64,000 nt of DNA from Rhizomucor pusillus. Lineage: Eukaryota > Mucoromycota > Mucoromycetes > Mucorales > Lichtheimiaceae. Numbering within the stretch: the stretch's first letter is position 1; each line of letters opens with the position of its first letter. Below are positions 12,411 through 26,200 of the stretch, one piece after another. Under the pieces are notes generated by a model. It was not told the DNA's origin. It saw only the letters and a list, made by a program, of their open reading frames with translations, and made no database searches. Made by a program: the position numbers and the translations under genes. The stretch spans positions 1 to 64,000 of the forward strand of contig FWWN02000570.1 in assembly GCA_900175165.2 (NCBI GenBank), read 5' to 3'.

Positions 12411-13043
12411 GACGACGACGACGACGACGACGACTAAGATGACGGGACTTACGTGCTTGGGTGCCGTGGATCGGCGTAATGCTCTGCAAAGTTGACAGGA
12501 ATGTATTGGAAGATGGGAAGATCCAAGCCATCAAGCCAGATCATCGGCTTGTCTCCTTCATGGCCGTGATCGTGCCAGATCCAGGATGGTGTGAGGATAA
12601 CATCGCCGCGCTCCATGTAAATCTTTTCGCCTTCAACTGCAGTGAAACCTCGCTCTCCTTCGATGATGAAACGCAGCGCAAAGGCACGGTGGCGGTGCGC
12701 AGGTGCAACTTCGCCGGGATTGATAAGCTGAAGACCGGCATACAGTGTATCAGTGGTGCAAGGTGCCTCTATATCTCGAGTCAATTCACTTGGGAGCAGT
12801 ATTGCAGCAAATTTTTATCTTTTTACCTCTAGCCGGGTTCACCAGCATGAGAACTCTGCGCTCAGCCTCATCTGCTTTGATGCGTTCTCCTGCTTCCAGC
12901 AACGCAGGTTTGAGCTTCTGGTATTCCCAGACATGGGGCACGCTCTTGGGCGAAGGTCGAGGCGGCACCATCGCGTTCATGACTGTCCACAGAGGCTCAG
13001 CTTCAATGCCTCTGTATTTTTCGAGAAAGTCCAAATTGGTCAT
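11898..13043 (-). CDS. Gentisate 1,2-dioxygenase
   Basis: Three exons (13043-12827, 12768-12453, 12306-11898), 313 residues. This is a bicupin extradiol-type dioxygenase: RRVLMLVNP, then [20 protein letters not shown] with the Fe-binding His residues of the first cupin, [13 protein letters not shown], and [18 protein letters not shown] with the remaining His ligand. The C-terminal cupin (SEVFHVYDG, then [11 protein letters not shown]) is present. These motifs are specific for gentisate dioxygenases, which open gentisate to maleylpyruvate using Fe(II) and O2, in the cytosol. Intron 2 carries a long trinucleotide repeat. ATG 13043 is preferred to 13088 because a minus-strand TATA box at 13095-13103 would put transcription start between them. 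It diverges from the FAD monooxygenase, sharing a 304-bp promoter. Confidence 0.92.
12344..12434. repeat. Compound (CTA)n-(CGA)n microsatellite
   Basis: About 22 CTA/TAC units interrupted once, passing directly into about eight CGA units. It lies wholly inside intron 2 (12307-12452) of gentisate dioxygenase, more than doubling that intron compared with its 58-nt neighbour. Confidence 0.9.
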
Positions 13044-13094
13044 GTTCGTTTCAGTTGAAAAAATATATGTCTTTCTAAAACAACCCATTTCTTC

Positions 13095-13103
13095 TTTTAT
13101 ATA
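13095..13103 (-). promoter_or_regulatory. TATA box of gentisate dioxygenase
   Basis: TATATAAAA on the minus strand, 52 nt upstream of the chosen ATG (13043). Confidence 0.5.
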
Positions 13104-13211
13104 TCAACTACATTGCTGCTGAAGTTGCGCAGCGCTGGTTACCACGGTTCGGATGTTGCTGTTATTGGTCAGTGATCCTTTGGGTCGCCCGGGGAGAAAT
13201 GCGGACGAATG

Positions 13212-13223
13212 GGATCAATTTCC
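13212..13223 (+). promoter_or_regulatory. Candidate shared cluster operator, copy 2
   Basis: GGATCAATTTCC, followed by G, in the divergent promoter of gentisate dioxygenase and the FAD monooxygenase. It differs from copy 1 at a single base. A CGG lies just upstream at 13202-13204, and a CGG-TT-CGG direct repeat lies at about 13145-13152. Confidence 0.4.
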
Positions 13224-13278
13224 GTAATTAACACTTCTCCACCTTTTCCCCCACACAGTTATATCCGCATTGGGCCAA

Positions 13279-13286
13279 TATAAATA
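13279..13286 (+). promoter_or_regulatory. TATA box of the FAD monooxygenase
   Basis: TATAAATA preceded by CCAA, 62 nt upstream of ATG 13348; the same CCAATATAAA string precedes the DPBB gene at 3798. Confidence 0.55.
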
Positions 13287-13347
13287 TATGCAGGAATTTT
13301 TTTCTGCGACTTTGGATTTTTCCTCCTTCACGATAATAACAATAACA

Positions 13348-14882
13348 ATGGTTTCCAAGAAGAACAATGACGTTGTACTTGATGTTCTCATTGCTGGCGG
13401 TGGACTGGGCGGCCTCGCCGCTGCCATTGCTATGCGACGTGCTGGTCACAAAGTCACAGTGCTTGAGGCAGCCTCCGCACTCAGCGAGATTGGTGCTGGT
13501 ATCCAGGTTCCTCCAAACACTTCGAGAATTCTCGATGCATGGGATCTTTTGGAAAGATTCAAGACCAAGGTCGTCTGGCCATCGGCGATCAACATGCGCA
13601 GATACAGTACCGGAGAAGTTATTGGCTCCACTCCTTTGAAGCCTAAAATGACACAAGTCTATGGTTATCCGTAAGCTTTACATACGTCGTCTAGTCGAGT
13701 ATGAAGACGATTCAGAAGGAGCTCACTCGTAAGATTCCTTCTCAGATACTTGCTCATTCATCGCGCAGACTACCAGCAATTGCTTTTCGACGCTGCTAAC
13801 GAGCTGGGTGCCAACATTATCCTCAACGCACGCGTCGAGTCTGTCGATGACAATGCCATTTCTATCAAGACAGCAGATGGCAAGGTTTACAAGGGTGACC
13901 TGATTATCGGTGCTGATGGTAAATAATGGAATGTTGCAACAAGAACAACGTTGCTTATCATAGCAATAATATCTTCTGTTCTTCCCTTCAAGGTATTCGA
14001 TCCAAGACTCGACTTGCTGTCATGCCAGACGAAGTTGTAGAACCTAGAGCTTCCACCAACTGCGCGTATCGTGCGACTGTTCCCGCTGCTGTTATGCGTG
14101 CCGACCCTGTGGTTTCTCACCTGATGAACGATCCCAACTCCAACTGCTGGATCGGATATCGTCGCCACGTTATGGCATATCCCATCCGCAACGGTGAGCT
14201 CTACAACCTTGTCATGTCGCATCCTGGTCACACCTCCGAACTCGGCAAATGGAACGAACCCAGCAATCTGGAAGAAATGAAGTGGCACTACCGCAAGTTT
14301 GACCCTGTTATCCAGCGAGTGCTATCCAAGGTGACCAGCTGCTTGAAATGGACGTTGGCCGACTTGCCCGTGTTGAGCAACTGGATCAGCCCGAGCGGTC
14401 GTGTCTGCGTGATTGGCGACGCTGCGCACGCCATGTTGCCTTACCTCGCTCAAGGTGCAGCAACCGCCGTTGAAGACGGTGCCACGTTGGGTGTCCTATT
14501 CTCAGATGTCAAGTCCGTCGATGATATCCCTTTCCTCTTGAACCTTTACGAGAAGATCCGCCGGCCTCGCTGTGAAAAGATCCAAAAAGGCGCTTACGAA
14601 AACAGTGATATCTGGCACATGCCTGACGGTGACGACCAAATTGCACGCGACAAAGCCATGAAAGCAGATGATGTTCTTGTCAACAAAGAATCTGCACCAG
14701 AGGTCCGCGAAGTCAAGAAACTCGCTCCCCTTACCAACCCGAACCAATGGTCTGATGGTAACTTTCAGCCGTGGCTGTTTGGCCACGATGCTATCAAGGT
14801 CGCCAAAATACGATTGACAGAGGCTAGAAACTCTTCTACCAGCAACGGCAACGGTGAGCTGTATGCTACTAGCAGCATCTAA
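13348..14882 (+). CDS. FAD-dependent aromatic monooxygenase (salicylate/3-hydroxybenzoate hydroxylase type)
   Basis: Exons 13348-13670, 13746-13918 and 13993-14882 give 461 residues. It is a class A flavoprotein hydroxylase: the Rossmann motif VLIAGGGLGGLAAAIAMRRAGH at residues 14-35, EIGAGIQVPPNTSRIL, HRADYQQLL, the DG motif GDLIIGADGIRSKTR split by intron 2, and GRVCVIGDAAHAMLPYLAQGA, the second FAD-binding motif, with AVEDG after it. Family members hydroxylate salicylate, 3-hydroxybenzoate or 6-hydroxynicotinate with NAD(P)H and O2. Sharing a promoter with gentisate dioxygenase, it most likely makes gentisate, i.e. a 3-hydroxybenzoate 6-hydroxylase; salicylate 1-hydroxylase (giving catechol) cannot be excluded by sequence. 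Introns of 75 and 74 nt are slightly long for this window. Confidence 0.9.
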
Positions 14883-15547
14883 AAATAGAAACATAGGACA
14901 AGTTATATGCATAAGCACCTTCAACACCGCTGTACACAACATCCACCACGTCGTTCTTCCTCTTAAATAGATTTGTATGCATTACTGGCTTTTCCAATTA
15001 CGGTATTGTGAACCCTTAACCCTCTGAACGTTTGTATCCCTCCACATATACAAATAAAGACAATAGTTCTCCTTCATTCATTTTACAGTCAATATCTCTT
15101 CTTCACACCAGCAGTTTGGACGAAGGTGACACGAACAAAAGTCTAATCGTATTTTCATCAAAGTTGAATGCACGGGAAGAAGATTAGGCAAAGGCACCAA
15201 CTACTACCAGTCCCGACAGATGTCTTTGTCTCTCAATAATGCATGAAATTTAGTTAACAGCTTGATCGTCGACTGTGCTGCTTTGTGTCCTGCTATTTTC
15301 CCCTTTCCCAGTCCAAAAATGGATTGTGGGGAAATTTTTTGCGGGTGTAGTCCCTTTGTTGGAAGGTAGGAAGCACTTGCCATTTCGAGCATGCTCTTGG
15401 GAATTTCCAGGATCTGATGGATGTGGGAATCACGGAAATTATCCAGTTGGGTCTTGTATCTGGGTGCAAGCCGGAATGATGGATGATTTTGTATATATTG
15501 CACGGCAAGTTTGTCGTTCGCGTCCTTCAGGGTCAATCTAGTACATC
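14883..15547. other. Intergenic region with candidate operator copy 3
   Basis: About 660 bp between the monooxygenase and the permease. The only notable element is GGAAATTATCC at 15434-15444, preceded by CAC, the reverse complement of GGATAATTTCC. It lies about 100 nt upstream of the permease ATG and matches copies 1 and 2 apart from one missing base. Confidence 0.4.
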
Positions 15548-17295
15548 ATGTCCGAGAAGAAAGCAGCAAGCATACACATTGTCGACGTCAAGAGAGATAA
15601 TGATGAGGAGAAGTCGATAGACACGGCAACAGGCAGCCAACCACCAATATCCCTTGATGACATTGAACCGCAGGTGGAAGCAAAGATTAGATGGAAATAC
15701 GATCTTCGTGTACTACCCATCGCGATCTTGATATACCTAATGTCATTCATTGACAGGTAATAAAATGAGATCGTTCACGTTTATATAATTGCTCATATAT
15801 AACTGTCATGTACAAGGTCGAATATGGGGAACGCAAAGGTGCTGGGCATGTCGGAAGACTTGGTATTGACAGGAGATCGATTCAATATCACTCTGACGGC
15901 TTTCTTCATTACCTATGTCATCTTCGAAGTGTAATAACTCTTTGCAATCGTATGGATGCTGAGAAGTTTATATGTCACTGATGTCTTCTTATAGACCTAC
16001 CAATATCCTCTGCAAAAAATTTGGACCCAAGATATGGCTATCATTTATCACCTTTTGCTTTGGCCTGATAACCATGTGCATTGCGTTTTGTGAATCGTTT
16101 GCTGGCCTGACAGCAGCTCGTGTATTGCTTGGTGTAGCCGAAGCTGGCATTATGCCTGGCATCTCGTATATGCTTTCAACCTTGTAAGTATAAAGCGAGT
16201 GTCATGGGGTTCGAGCTTACCTTAACCTGATAAATTTAGCTACCGTCGACACGAACTTGTTACTCGTGTTGGTATGTATGCTTCCTTTGCTGCTTTGGCA
16301 GGAGCGTTTGGTGGTCTTTTGGCAACAGGTCTCAGCATGATCCCTTCGTGGGGCATTATCCACACGTGGCGCAATATATTTTTCTTTGAAGGCATCTTGA
16401 CAATGATTGTTGGTGTCATCTGCTACATCTTTTTACCGAATAGCCCTGAAACAGCGACGTTCTTGACGGAGACAGAGCGATTTGTCGCATCGCATCGAAT
16501 CCGTCTAGAAAATCTCACAAACAAGCAAGAAAAGTTGAAGAAGCATCACTTTAAGCTAGCCATGAAGAATTTCTACACGGTCGTATCTGCCATCGGTCTA
16601 TTTTGTTCTCTTCTTGCAATGAATTCAATTGCACTCTTCATGGTAAATGTTATATTTTATTTCGGATCAAAAGTTGGGGAATTAAACCTATCTCAACGTA
16701 AATGTAGCCAACGCTGTTGAATTCCATGGGCTATGATAGCATCAAGTCGCAACTCATGACGGTACCGCCTTACGCCGTGGGCACTGTCGTTTGCGTAGCA
16801 TTAGCATATCTATCTGATCGTTTCAAGACACGCGGGATCATACAGCTGGGCGCTTCCGGTCCGCTTGTCGTGATTGCATTTGTAGTTTTGCTTTCCGTGG
16901 AGAACACCGGCCCTAAATACATAGCACTGTTTCTTGGCGCATCGGGCGCTTTCACCGGCAGTCCCATTTTCGTTGGCTGGCTTGTGGAGAACACGGCGGG
17001 ACCCATGGTCAAGGCAATCGCGAGCGGCTTCCAGGTGTCTCTTGGAACTATCGGTGGTCTTGTAGCGACATGGACGTATATCTCATCGCAAGCACCTGAA
17101 TACAAAGCTGGTCACATTATTAACCTGTGCTCCGGCTGTGTCGTCATCATCTCGGCTACCTTGCTCACCATCAACATGCGGTGGGAGAACAGGCAACGTG
17201 CGCTAGGGAAGCGTGATCATCTTTTGGAAGGCAGGACCCTGGAAGAGATTGCAGAGCTTGGTCATACTCACCCGCACTTTCGCTATACTCCATAA
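15548..17295 (+). CDS.  Confidence 0.
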
Positions 17296-20200
17296 GCTGC
17301 TTATCTTTTCATCTCATCTCTTGTGATATTTCAAATGTAAATCCATGTCCCACCTTTTGTGTATATCCAGAGCGCATTGCGTCGTGCGGTTGCTTATATG
17401 TATAAAAATGTTATCTTAATAATCGAAGCACGGATTCCTGTGGCTGTGTCCAACTTGTCGTAACTTCGCCCCACAGTAGGATGCTGGTTTATAGAATTTT
17501 TCAGCCTTGTAGGTCATTCTTCCTTTTTCAAACCTACATTGAGAAGAGGAGAAGACCGATGAGATTGATAATCATCCTCGAGGAGCATTGTGGTATATCC
17601 CGCTTTAAATCACACGAGCTGATAGCATGGAGCATCACCAGAAATGTATGACGTTTTAGGAAATGTCCGAATGGAACAATCGGGCAAAGAGGGATTACAT
17701 GTGGGATCTGCCGCCAAATTCTAATGAAAGAGCAGCAACAAGTCAGCAGGAAATCCACGTGCTAGTAAGCAAAAAGGAAATCAAGAAACAAAAACTGCTC
17801 TATGTGACATGATAAGTCATGGGTCAAGTGCTGTGCTTACTCTTCATCGATATAACGAGAAAAACGTTGATGATCCTTCCATCCAATGCAAAGCCCAGAT
17901 CAGAAACATGCCGCCCAAGATGACCTTTTCATTGTTATTGGAGAAAGCGGAAAAGGATTATTACAGCTTTTCCAACACAACATATTGCCACCGACTACCT
18001 TCAATATTTGGTGCTATGAAACGAGCATACACTGAATTTCCAATCATTATTTCTATGGAAGCATGGAACTATTTTCTTTTCCTTTTTTTGATTCGCAAAA
18101 TCGGATCAAAGGGAAACCTTTCCTGAAACGAAACCGAAAAATCCCGGTGCGCACTAGTTTTTAAAGTTTTTGAAAAGGTTAATACCATAAGAGGTAGATG
18201 AGGTAAAAAAGCCTGGTTAGTAAAAGAAAAAGTTTTGGCCCTACTTTCCCAACAGAGACAGAGAAACGAGAGAGAGAGCAGTCAATAGCTGGGACTGAAT
18301 TTCACACGTGACGAATCGCAAAGAGGTTCTGCATCTCCATCCGCTCTCTTGTTTCTTTCAGAAAGAGATCGCCGCCTGGTTGGGCTATCCTTCTTTCTCT
18401 TGTTCTTGTTCTTGTTATTTACAATACTGCTTGCCCCCTTTCCTTTTTTCGGGTAGCTTTTTTTTCTTTCCTTCAATGGCGATACCCATAGATCATCCGG
18501 CGGCACACCACTCTCGTCGACACTCGCAGTCAACGGCAATGTCGACATCGTTTGCGGCGGGTACCCTCACAGTTCCGCAGAACCGCACTCGATCGCATTC
18601 AACATCATCCGTCCCTCCATCATCCTGCACGCCGACGCTCGCGGCGCACCTGTTTGCGTCTGTAAACTCAAAGATCAAAGAGATTGAAGATGCAGACTCG
18701 ACTGGATTCTTGCGGTACATGGACGACCAAGTGCACGAGACTTGGGATACCGCCAAAGCAGCTGTCGTCGGTGCACAGCGTCTGTTACAATTTCACGAGC
18801 TGCCGAAGGAGTGGCAGGAAAACGAATATGTGTTGTCCGGGTAAGTGGAACCCCTGGTATTTTTTTCTTTCGTTGCAGCAGCTGCTGAAAACCTCCCCCC
18901 ATATCCCTTTATTTACTTTCTCCTCTCCTCCCCACTGGCCTTCTCCCCCCTCCCCCAAACTCCTCTCTTTTATTCAAAATTTTTGACGGCTGCACCCCCC
19001 AACCAACGCCCGTTTACTGAGACATATTGTTACCTAGGTATCGCTTCTACAAGGACAGCCGGGATTGTCTAAAATCCATCTTCATGTTGCACAATGAAAC
19101 TTTGAATATCTGGAGTCACTTGCTGGGATTCATCTTTTTCGCTGGTCTGAGTGCGTTCTCGTTCAACGTAAGAAAATTGGGGGTGATGTGGTCGGAAATC
19201 GGCATGGCAGTAACGTGGTCATCCAAACTCACATACGTAAAACAAACATATTAGAGACACTTTCCAGAAGCTAATCTAAACGACCGCATCATATTCATGA
19301 CATTCTGCCTGGCAGCATTGAAATGTCTGTTCTGTTCTTCTGTTTACCATACCTTTATTTGCCATTCTCATCACACTATTAAATCGTTCACGGCGACTCT
19401 GGTAAGTTTGAGATAATTGCTACTGCTGATTTCCAGCATATTTACTTATGTTCCACAATTTCAGGATTACATTGGTATTTCCATCCTTATCACAGCATCA
19501 GTGCTTGTCACAGAATACTATGGATTCTATTGTCGGCCGGAAGCCAGGACGCGCTACATGATCTTTACCACTCTTGTTGGCAGCGCTGGGATCGTTATGC
19601 CGTTCTTCAAGAGATGGGACACAAAGGCGTGGCGGCCTGTGCGCGTCAGTGTGTTTTTGGCCATGGCGTTCTCGAGCATAGTTCCTGTACTGCATCTCGT
19701 GTGCCGCAACGGCTTTGTGCGTTCTCTTGGATTTTTCCATCTGGCTCTTATCAGTGTCGTGATGTACCTCTGTGGCGTCGTTGTCTGTAAGTTAACAGTG
19801 GGGAGGGGGGGAGAAAAAACTAGGGATGAAAAAGCTTCCGTTAGGTGTTTATTGGCTAAAAATTAATTCGACTTATAGATGTAAAGCGCTTTCCTGAGAA
19901 ACTGTTCCCTGGCAAGTTCGACTTTGCAGGCATGACGAGCCATGCCATCTGGCACGTATTCGTCTGCTTCGGTATTTATGTAAGTGTACTGTTCCAATAA
20001 AAGTAGGGGATATGTCTTATTCATTTCGAACGTCTTTTTCTAGTTCCATTACCTAGCCTCCCTCCACTTTTACACCCACCGGTTCTCTTACGGGTGTATG
20101 ATTGCATAAGCACGTTTCCTTGCTACGAAGATCACCATCAAACCATTTTATATTCACATCATTCTGCCATCCTCCTCCTCCGCGCCACCACCTTGTCATC

Positions 20201-23200
20201 ATCATTCAGCCACGATATAGAAGAAAAAGGAAAACATCGGGGTCAAGGGCCCTCGCCCTTGCCCTTTGCATCTCGGAACCGGCTTGACTGGTGTCCTACT
20301 CCTTGCGAACCTTCTCCGTTAGATCATTTTCCCTATATATCCCGTTGGAGAAGAGAAGATTAAAAGTTTATATATCAACAACAAAGAATGGAAAAGATCC
20401 CGCATTTTAAGGGTCAAGCTGTGAATCAAATTTTTGGGAACTTTGCATAGTTTCTCGTCATGTAGCAATCGATAGCTAAACACAAATGCAAAGGACTGGT
20501 TTCCCGTTTTCAAAAAGTTCTATGAATAAGAGGCGGGGATGTTGGGTTACAAAAGACGTTGTTGTATATCTGGTTCACAGAGATGCTCTCGTTGTTGTCC
20601 CATGTAAAGGTGAATAGAATTCTTCGCCCATTTTCAAATACTGTTTACAATCTACTCTGTATCCTCACAACAGCACTCGGTATTTATACGGTTACAGCTT
20701 TTAGATTCACAAAGTACTTCTTGTAAGTAGAATGTTTTTCAAAAAGGCCGCTGTCTTGCTATCCTTTGCTCTCGGTGCATTTGCGCTTGATCCTACCAAA
20801 ATCAAGGCCGACCTCAGCAACGCCAAAATCATTCCAGATGGTAACTCTTAGAGGACACCCTGTGAACAATATCTGTCTCCGTAAGCTAAACGCGATTATC
20901 TTCAGTGTTGGATGACTTTGATGTTGCCAGCGAGCTCCGAATTACTTACCACATGACAAAACAGCTCAAAATGGGCACGCCCATGACTGCAGACGAGACT
21001 GAATCGCCCCCGCACGTGTGGTTCCCAAAAACGAACGAAGAGTCCCAGTATACCTTGGTCATGGTAAAAACCAGTATCTCAAACTTGTGCTGCACAGAAC
21101 TAGTTGTTAACAATTCTACGTTTAGTTTGACGCTGACAGCAGCAAGCCTTTGACCCGCCAGTGGATTGTAACCAACATTGATGGTCAGAAACCTGGAACA
21201 TCCGTCGCTGATATGTCTGACCTTCATCAGTACACTCGATACGAGCCAGTACCAAAGGACAGCGAACCGCATCGTTACGTCTTTACACTCTTTGAACAAA
21301 GTGCTGTCAACCAAACCTTTGTGCCACCTATCAAGGATTTGCCGCAAGATCGAACCGGTTTTGACGTCAAAGAGTTTGCTACGAAAAACAATTTGAGACC
21401 GGTAACTGCTATTTACATGAGCGTTCAGAACTAGTCGTCGTCTCTTTGATACATATACATAAAAACTTCTTGTTCAAAACACAGTGGTTTCTTACTTTGG
21501 ACTAGCTCGCTGACTCATCGCATTCTGTAAATGTCGGACGTGGGTTACACGCTTTATAATCATTTCCATCTGATAATTTATCTCGCTGCTATTTATTACT
21601 TGATCTACACAGAATGGCTGAAGAGATCGTGCTGGTAACTATCATCGATCATATTATGCGTAAATAGGAATACATACACACCTAACGGCATTGTCACAGC
21701 ATTGGTACCCCATTTCACCTTTTGCGCAAAAGGTTGCGTTTTGCTTGAACTACAAAAATGTCGATTACAAGACGGTCGAAATTTCCCCTATTGAGCCTCG
21801 CCCGCTTCGCCGTCCCTCGACGGTGGCTACCGCAAAACACCCATATTGCAAATTGGCAACAAGGTCTACTGCGATTCAAAGCGCATCATTGCCGAGATTG
21901 AGCGTCGATTTCCTGAGCCATCACTGTACCCGTTGACTAAGTCAGGTCAGCCGACGCTTGCACTGTGCCAAGCACTTTCCCACTGGACAGACAACAAGCT
22001 GTTTATGGCCTTTCCAACGCAGTTCCCGCTTGAACTGATGCGTGAAATTTGCCGGCAACGCCGACAGGTTTGATCTCGAAAAATCCAAGGTGCTCGGTCC
22101 GTTACTACGAGTCGAACTCCACGCTCAACTCTTGCAGGCACAGGCCTTGATTGGGTGACAAACCGTGGGTTCTTGAAACGGAAACATTGTCGGCTGCAGA
22201 TTTCCACGCAGCCTTTGTCACGCTGTTTGACGCATGAATGGATGCAAAAGCACGTGCTGGAGCTCGTCGAGCACTTTGAGCGTGTCGAGCAAGCCGTCAA
22301 CTTCGATAGAACCCAGGAAATGCCACAGATCACAGCAGAGGAGGCGCTTGAAATAGCTAAAAGATCAACTGTCGCTTACTCGGTCTCAAACCCCACGTCC
22401 TGCACGCCTGCCTTGAAGGTCGGCCAGATAGTATCTGTTACTCCTCTGGATACCGGAAGAGTACCCGCTGTTGGAAAACTCTTGTCAATGACTTTGGATG
22501 AAGTTGTTCTGGAACGGCAATGTGAACAAACGGGTATCACTGCGTATATCCATTTCCCAGTAATCAGTTTCACTGTTGCCCCTGTACCCAAGTTGTAATC
22601 ATATCCTTCCATTGTATTCAAGTATCCAAATATACACGTAAACCGATATCTCGAGATACTGCTTTGTTGAGGAATCTTTATGCATTTGATAATTCTTTCT
22701 ATTCACTAGGCTAAAACTAAAACTCGTCATCTTCAGATCAGATGCAACTGCAACAAAGGTTGCGGTGATAAATTAAAATATGGATGTACGAGGACTTTTC
22801 ACCTGATTACGTCAAGAAAAAAAAACTGTCGTCAACGGAGGAGAAAACAATGCTTTCTGTGCTTTAAAAAAACAAGGCACTGATCTTGCTATCGGATCCT
22901 TTTCTTTCCTGCTTCTAAATGTCGACAGAACGAAAATGTAAGATAAATAGCAAATCCCTCCATCCAAATGCTTATACGTATTTTCTTCTTGGACAATAAA
23001 TCAGTGAAGCGACACAAATCAGCATCACCGACACCAACGGAAACCTGGTTTTCTGGCATTGAAGCGAAACGAGCTCGTTCCTCAGAAGTCGCTGACGATA
23101 GCATCATCATCCCGTATGCAGCTCCCAGCTGTGATCCACCGGAACACACAAGGATAAAAAGACAAATGTCACCATCATTGTCATTATCTGCAGAGCAGGA

Positions 23201-26200
23201 GCCGACCAAGCGAGCACGAGTTTCTTCTTCGGCAGCAGGCAACGAGGATGACAATAATCTGATATTACCCTTCAGTAACCTCAGTATACCCGCAACGAGA
23301 GCGGCCAAGAAGCGTCAAATTTCTCCTCCTCCACCATCATCGACTGAGGATACATTTCCTGAAACAAAGCGCGTACACGTCTCCTCCTCCTCCGGTGAAA
23401 ACGTTCCCAAACATGACAAAATTCCTACCCCTGTGGTGCCTCTGGAAAAACCTGGCCGTGTGTTTGTATTTGGAACAGGCGATGCCGGTCAACTCGGCTT
23501 GGGGGATGAGATAGACGAAAGAAGAAAACCGACGCCTGTTAGAACTCTCGATAAAGAGGAGATTGTAGACATTGTTTGTGGGGGACTGCATACTCTAGCG
23601 ATATCAAAGGATGGCAAGGTAAGCTACAACAGCGATGTATATATATTCAAACGGCCTTGCTTACGTTTAGATCTGCTGCTTCTATTTATACATAGCTTTG
23701 GAGTTGGGGCTGCAACGACGAAGGCGCACTTGGCAGATCCGGTCAAGAAAGCTGGCCTCACTTGGTAGAAAACTTGTGCGGGATCAAAGTAGTCAAGGCT
23801 GCATGCGGCGACTCGATTTCAATGGCATTGTCGGACAAGGGCAAACTATACTGCTGGGGCACGTTTCGAGTAAGTCGCGCGAATGTATAGATAGGAGACC
23901 TCGAAATACAAATGACAACAAACTTTATGTCCAGTACAGTAGAGGACGTCTTGGTTTCTCAGCTACCAAGCAAGTTCAAAAGCTGCCTGTGCTCTTTGAA
24001 CCCCTAGAAAATGAAACCATTGTCGACATAGCTGCTGGTGCCGACCACTGTCTTGCATTAACGGAGGAAGGCTATGTGTATAGCTGGGGAAACAACGAGC
24101 AGTTCCAGCTAGGACGCAACTTCCAGGGCTGCGAAAGGGATGGCTTGGTGCCTGAAAAAATCGATGGGCTTGAACGTATCAAAGCAATCGGATGCGGATC
24201 GTTTCATTCGTTTGCCCTTTCGTCGAGCACCGGTGACCTCGTCGTCTGGGGCCTAAACAACCATCAACAATGCGGGTTACCAACAATGAAGGCTAGCGTC
24301 GTGGACACTTGCAGATCCGTAAACAAACCAACCATCGTAACCAGTCTACCAAAACAAAAAGATAGCAGCATCAAATCGATGCTCGGAGGCGAACATCACT
24401 CTTTCGTGCGCATGGCCAACGGTGATATCTATGCATTTGGTCGAGCCGATTTTTCACAGCTAGGTCTTGAAACGACAGCAGGTGCCGATATTGCCACGCC
24501 AACGCGTGTAACTGGACTGAAGGATATCGTTCAAATTGATAGCGGGACCTACCATGCGCTTGCCGTCGATCACATGGGACGAGTGTTCACTTGGGGCTTT
24601 GGCGAAATGCTGGCTCTTGGAACTGGCACCGAGGACGATGTTTGCCAGCCTTATCTTTTAGATAGCAAGAGACTTGACGGTTACAAGGTCCTGAGTGTAG
24701 CGGCGGGCGCACAGCATTCTGTGATCTTGGCTTGTCGTCACCAATAAAGTTGTTCCCAGCATTGCAGCTTTAAAGTATCGCTTTGATGCATGCTTTCAAA
24801 ATATGCTGCCTCGGGCATACATATCTATGTAGAGAGAGCAAATACACATTCAAGTATTCGATCCTTTTAATGCCTTTATTTACGCACTCAGCGCAGCAAC
24901 GGCCTTTTGTGCAAAAGATGAGACTTTGGAATTTGCATTTATCACAGATTCCAACTTGTCTAAGCAGCTTTGCTTTAGTTTTTCTCGACTCTGTGCATCT
25001 TCCGCTACGTGCAACTTGTCAGTAAAAGTCGTTGACTGGAGATTTGCTTGTAATTCTTACCACGAGATGCAGCTCTTGCAAGGCTTTCCAAGAGAACACA
25101 TGCGTTGCATTGTATTTCCACAGGAACTTGACTGTTATCCTGCGATGTTGCAACTTCTGCGACTACCTCCACAAATGGGCGTTGTTCGTCCTTATTTCCA
25201 TCACATCCCAAACTGATAACTTTTGGTAATGCTAAATATAAAACGTGAGATTTGCATATTACACCGTTCTAGTGTAGTTTAAGAACATACCTGCTCTGAC
25301 AGATTCATCATATTCAGCGAATACCAAGGTAAGCGCAATGATACCGTCGTTCTTCAAAACAATAAACGTAGAAGTCTTCACCATTTCTGCAATGGGCAAG
25401 ATGATGTCCGGTTGTACTAGTCGCTGCTTTACATCTCCAGCATTCGGGTGAAGCCAAATGGATTTGATCAGGTTGGTCAATACCCGTGTTGCTTCGCTCT
25501 TGGCAGCGGGATCATCGACGCGGTCAAGGAATCCGAGGACTAAATCAAGTACTACGACGTCGTTTGCAGCTTTTTCCGTCAATAATTGCTTTGTGTTGTC
25601 ATCTACAAATCAAGATATTAGCCAAAGATTTTTTAATGTATCAAAACAAAATCTCTAATCATCTTACATTCATTAGCACACAATAGTTTAATGATGCCTA
25701 TTACCAGGAATTGATTCCTTTTCAGCATATCTTTGGATGTATCGAGCATCGGAGCCAGCTTGGTAACTGCACCGGCCTTTCCGATTATTGCCTTGTTGTT
25801 TTCTGTACAACTAATGTCAGAACTTTTCTTAAAAGATAGTCATTTCCTCAGCTTACTTGGCAGACAAAGATGCTTAAGGCAGCAAAGTACAGCATACTGT
25901 GTGGTAGCATTTTCGTACGACTGGAAGGTATTCAGGAGAATTTTGTGCAAGCTGTGACGCTGGACAAGCTGAGTGCAGTGGGAGTCTGCATCGTGTATTC
26001 ATCAGTGCGTTGAAATTTAGATTTCCTTGTTTCCCTATCTACCTGATCGTGCAAGGTTTCCCAGCGCATAGATTGCACACTGGATCAGACTCTCGTCGCT
26101 CGATGCAACCCAGTTCAAGAAACGCTGCACAAGTGCTTGGTCGTTGAACAATGGTTCCATTTTTTCGTCCGGTGATGTACAAAACACGACAACCTTTGTT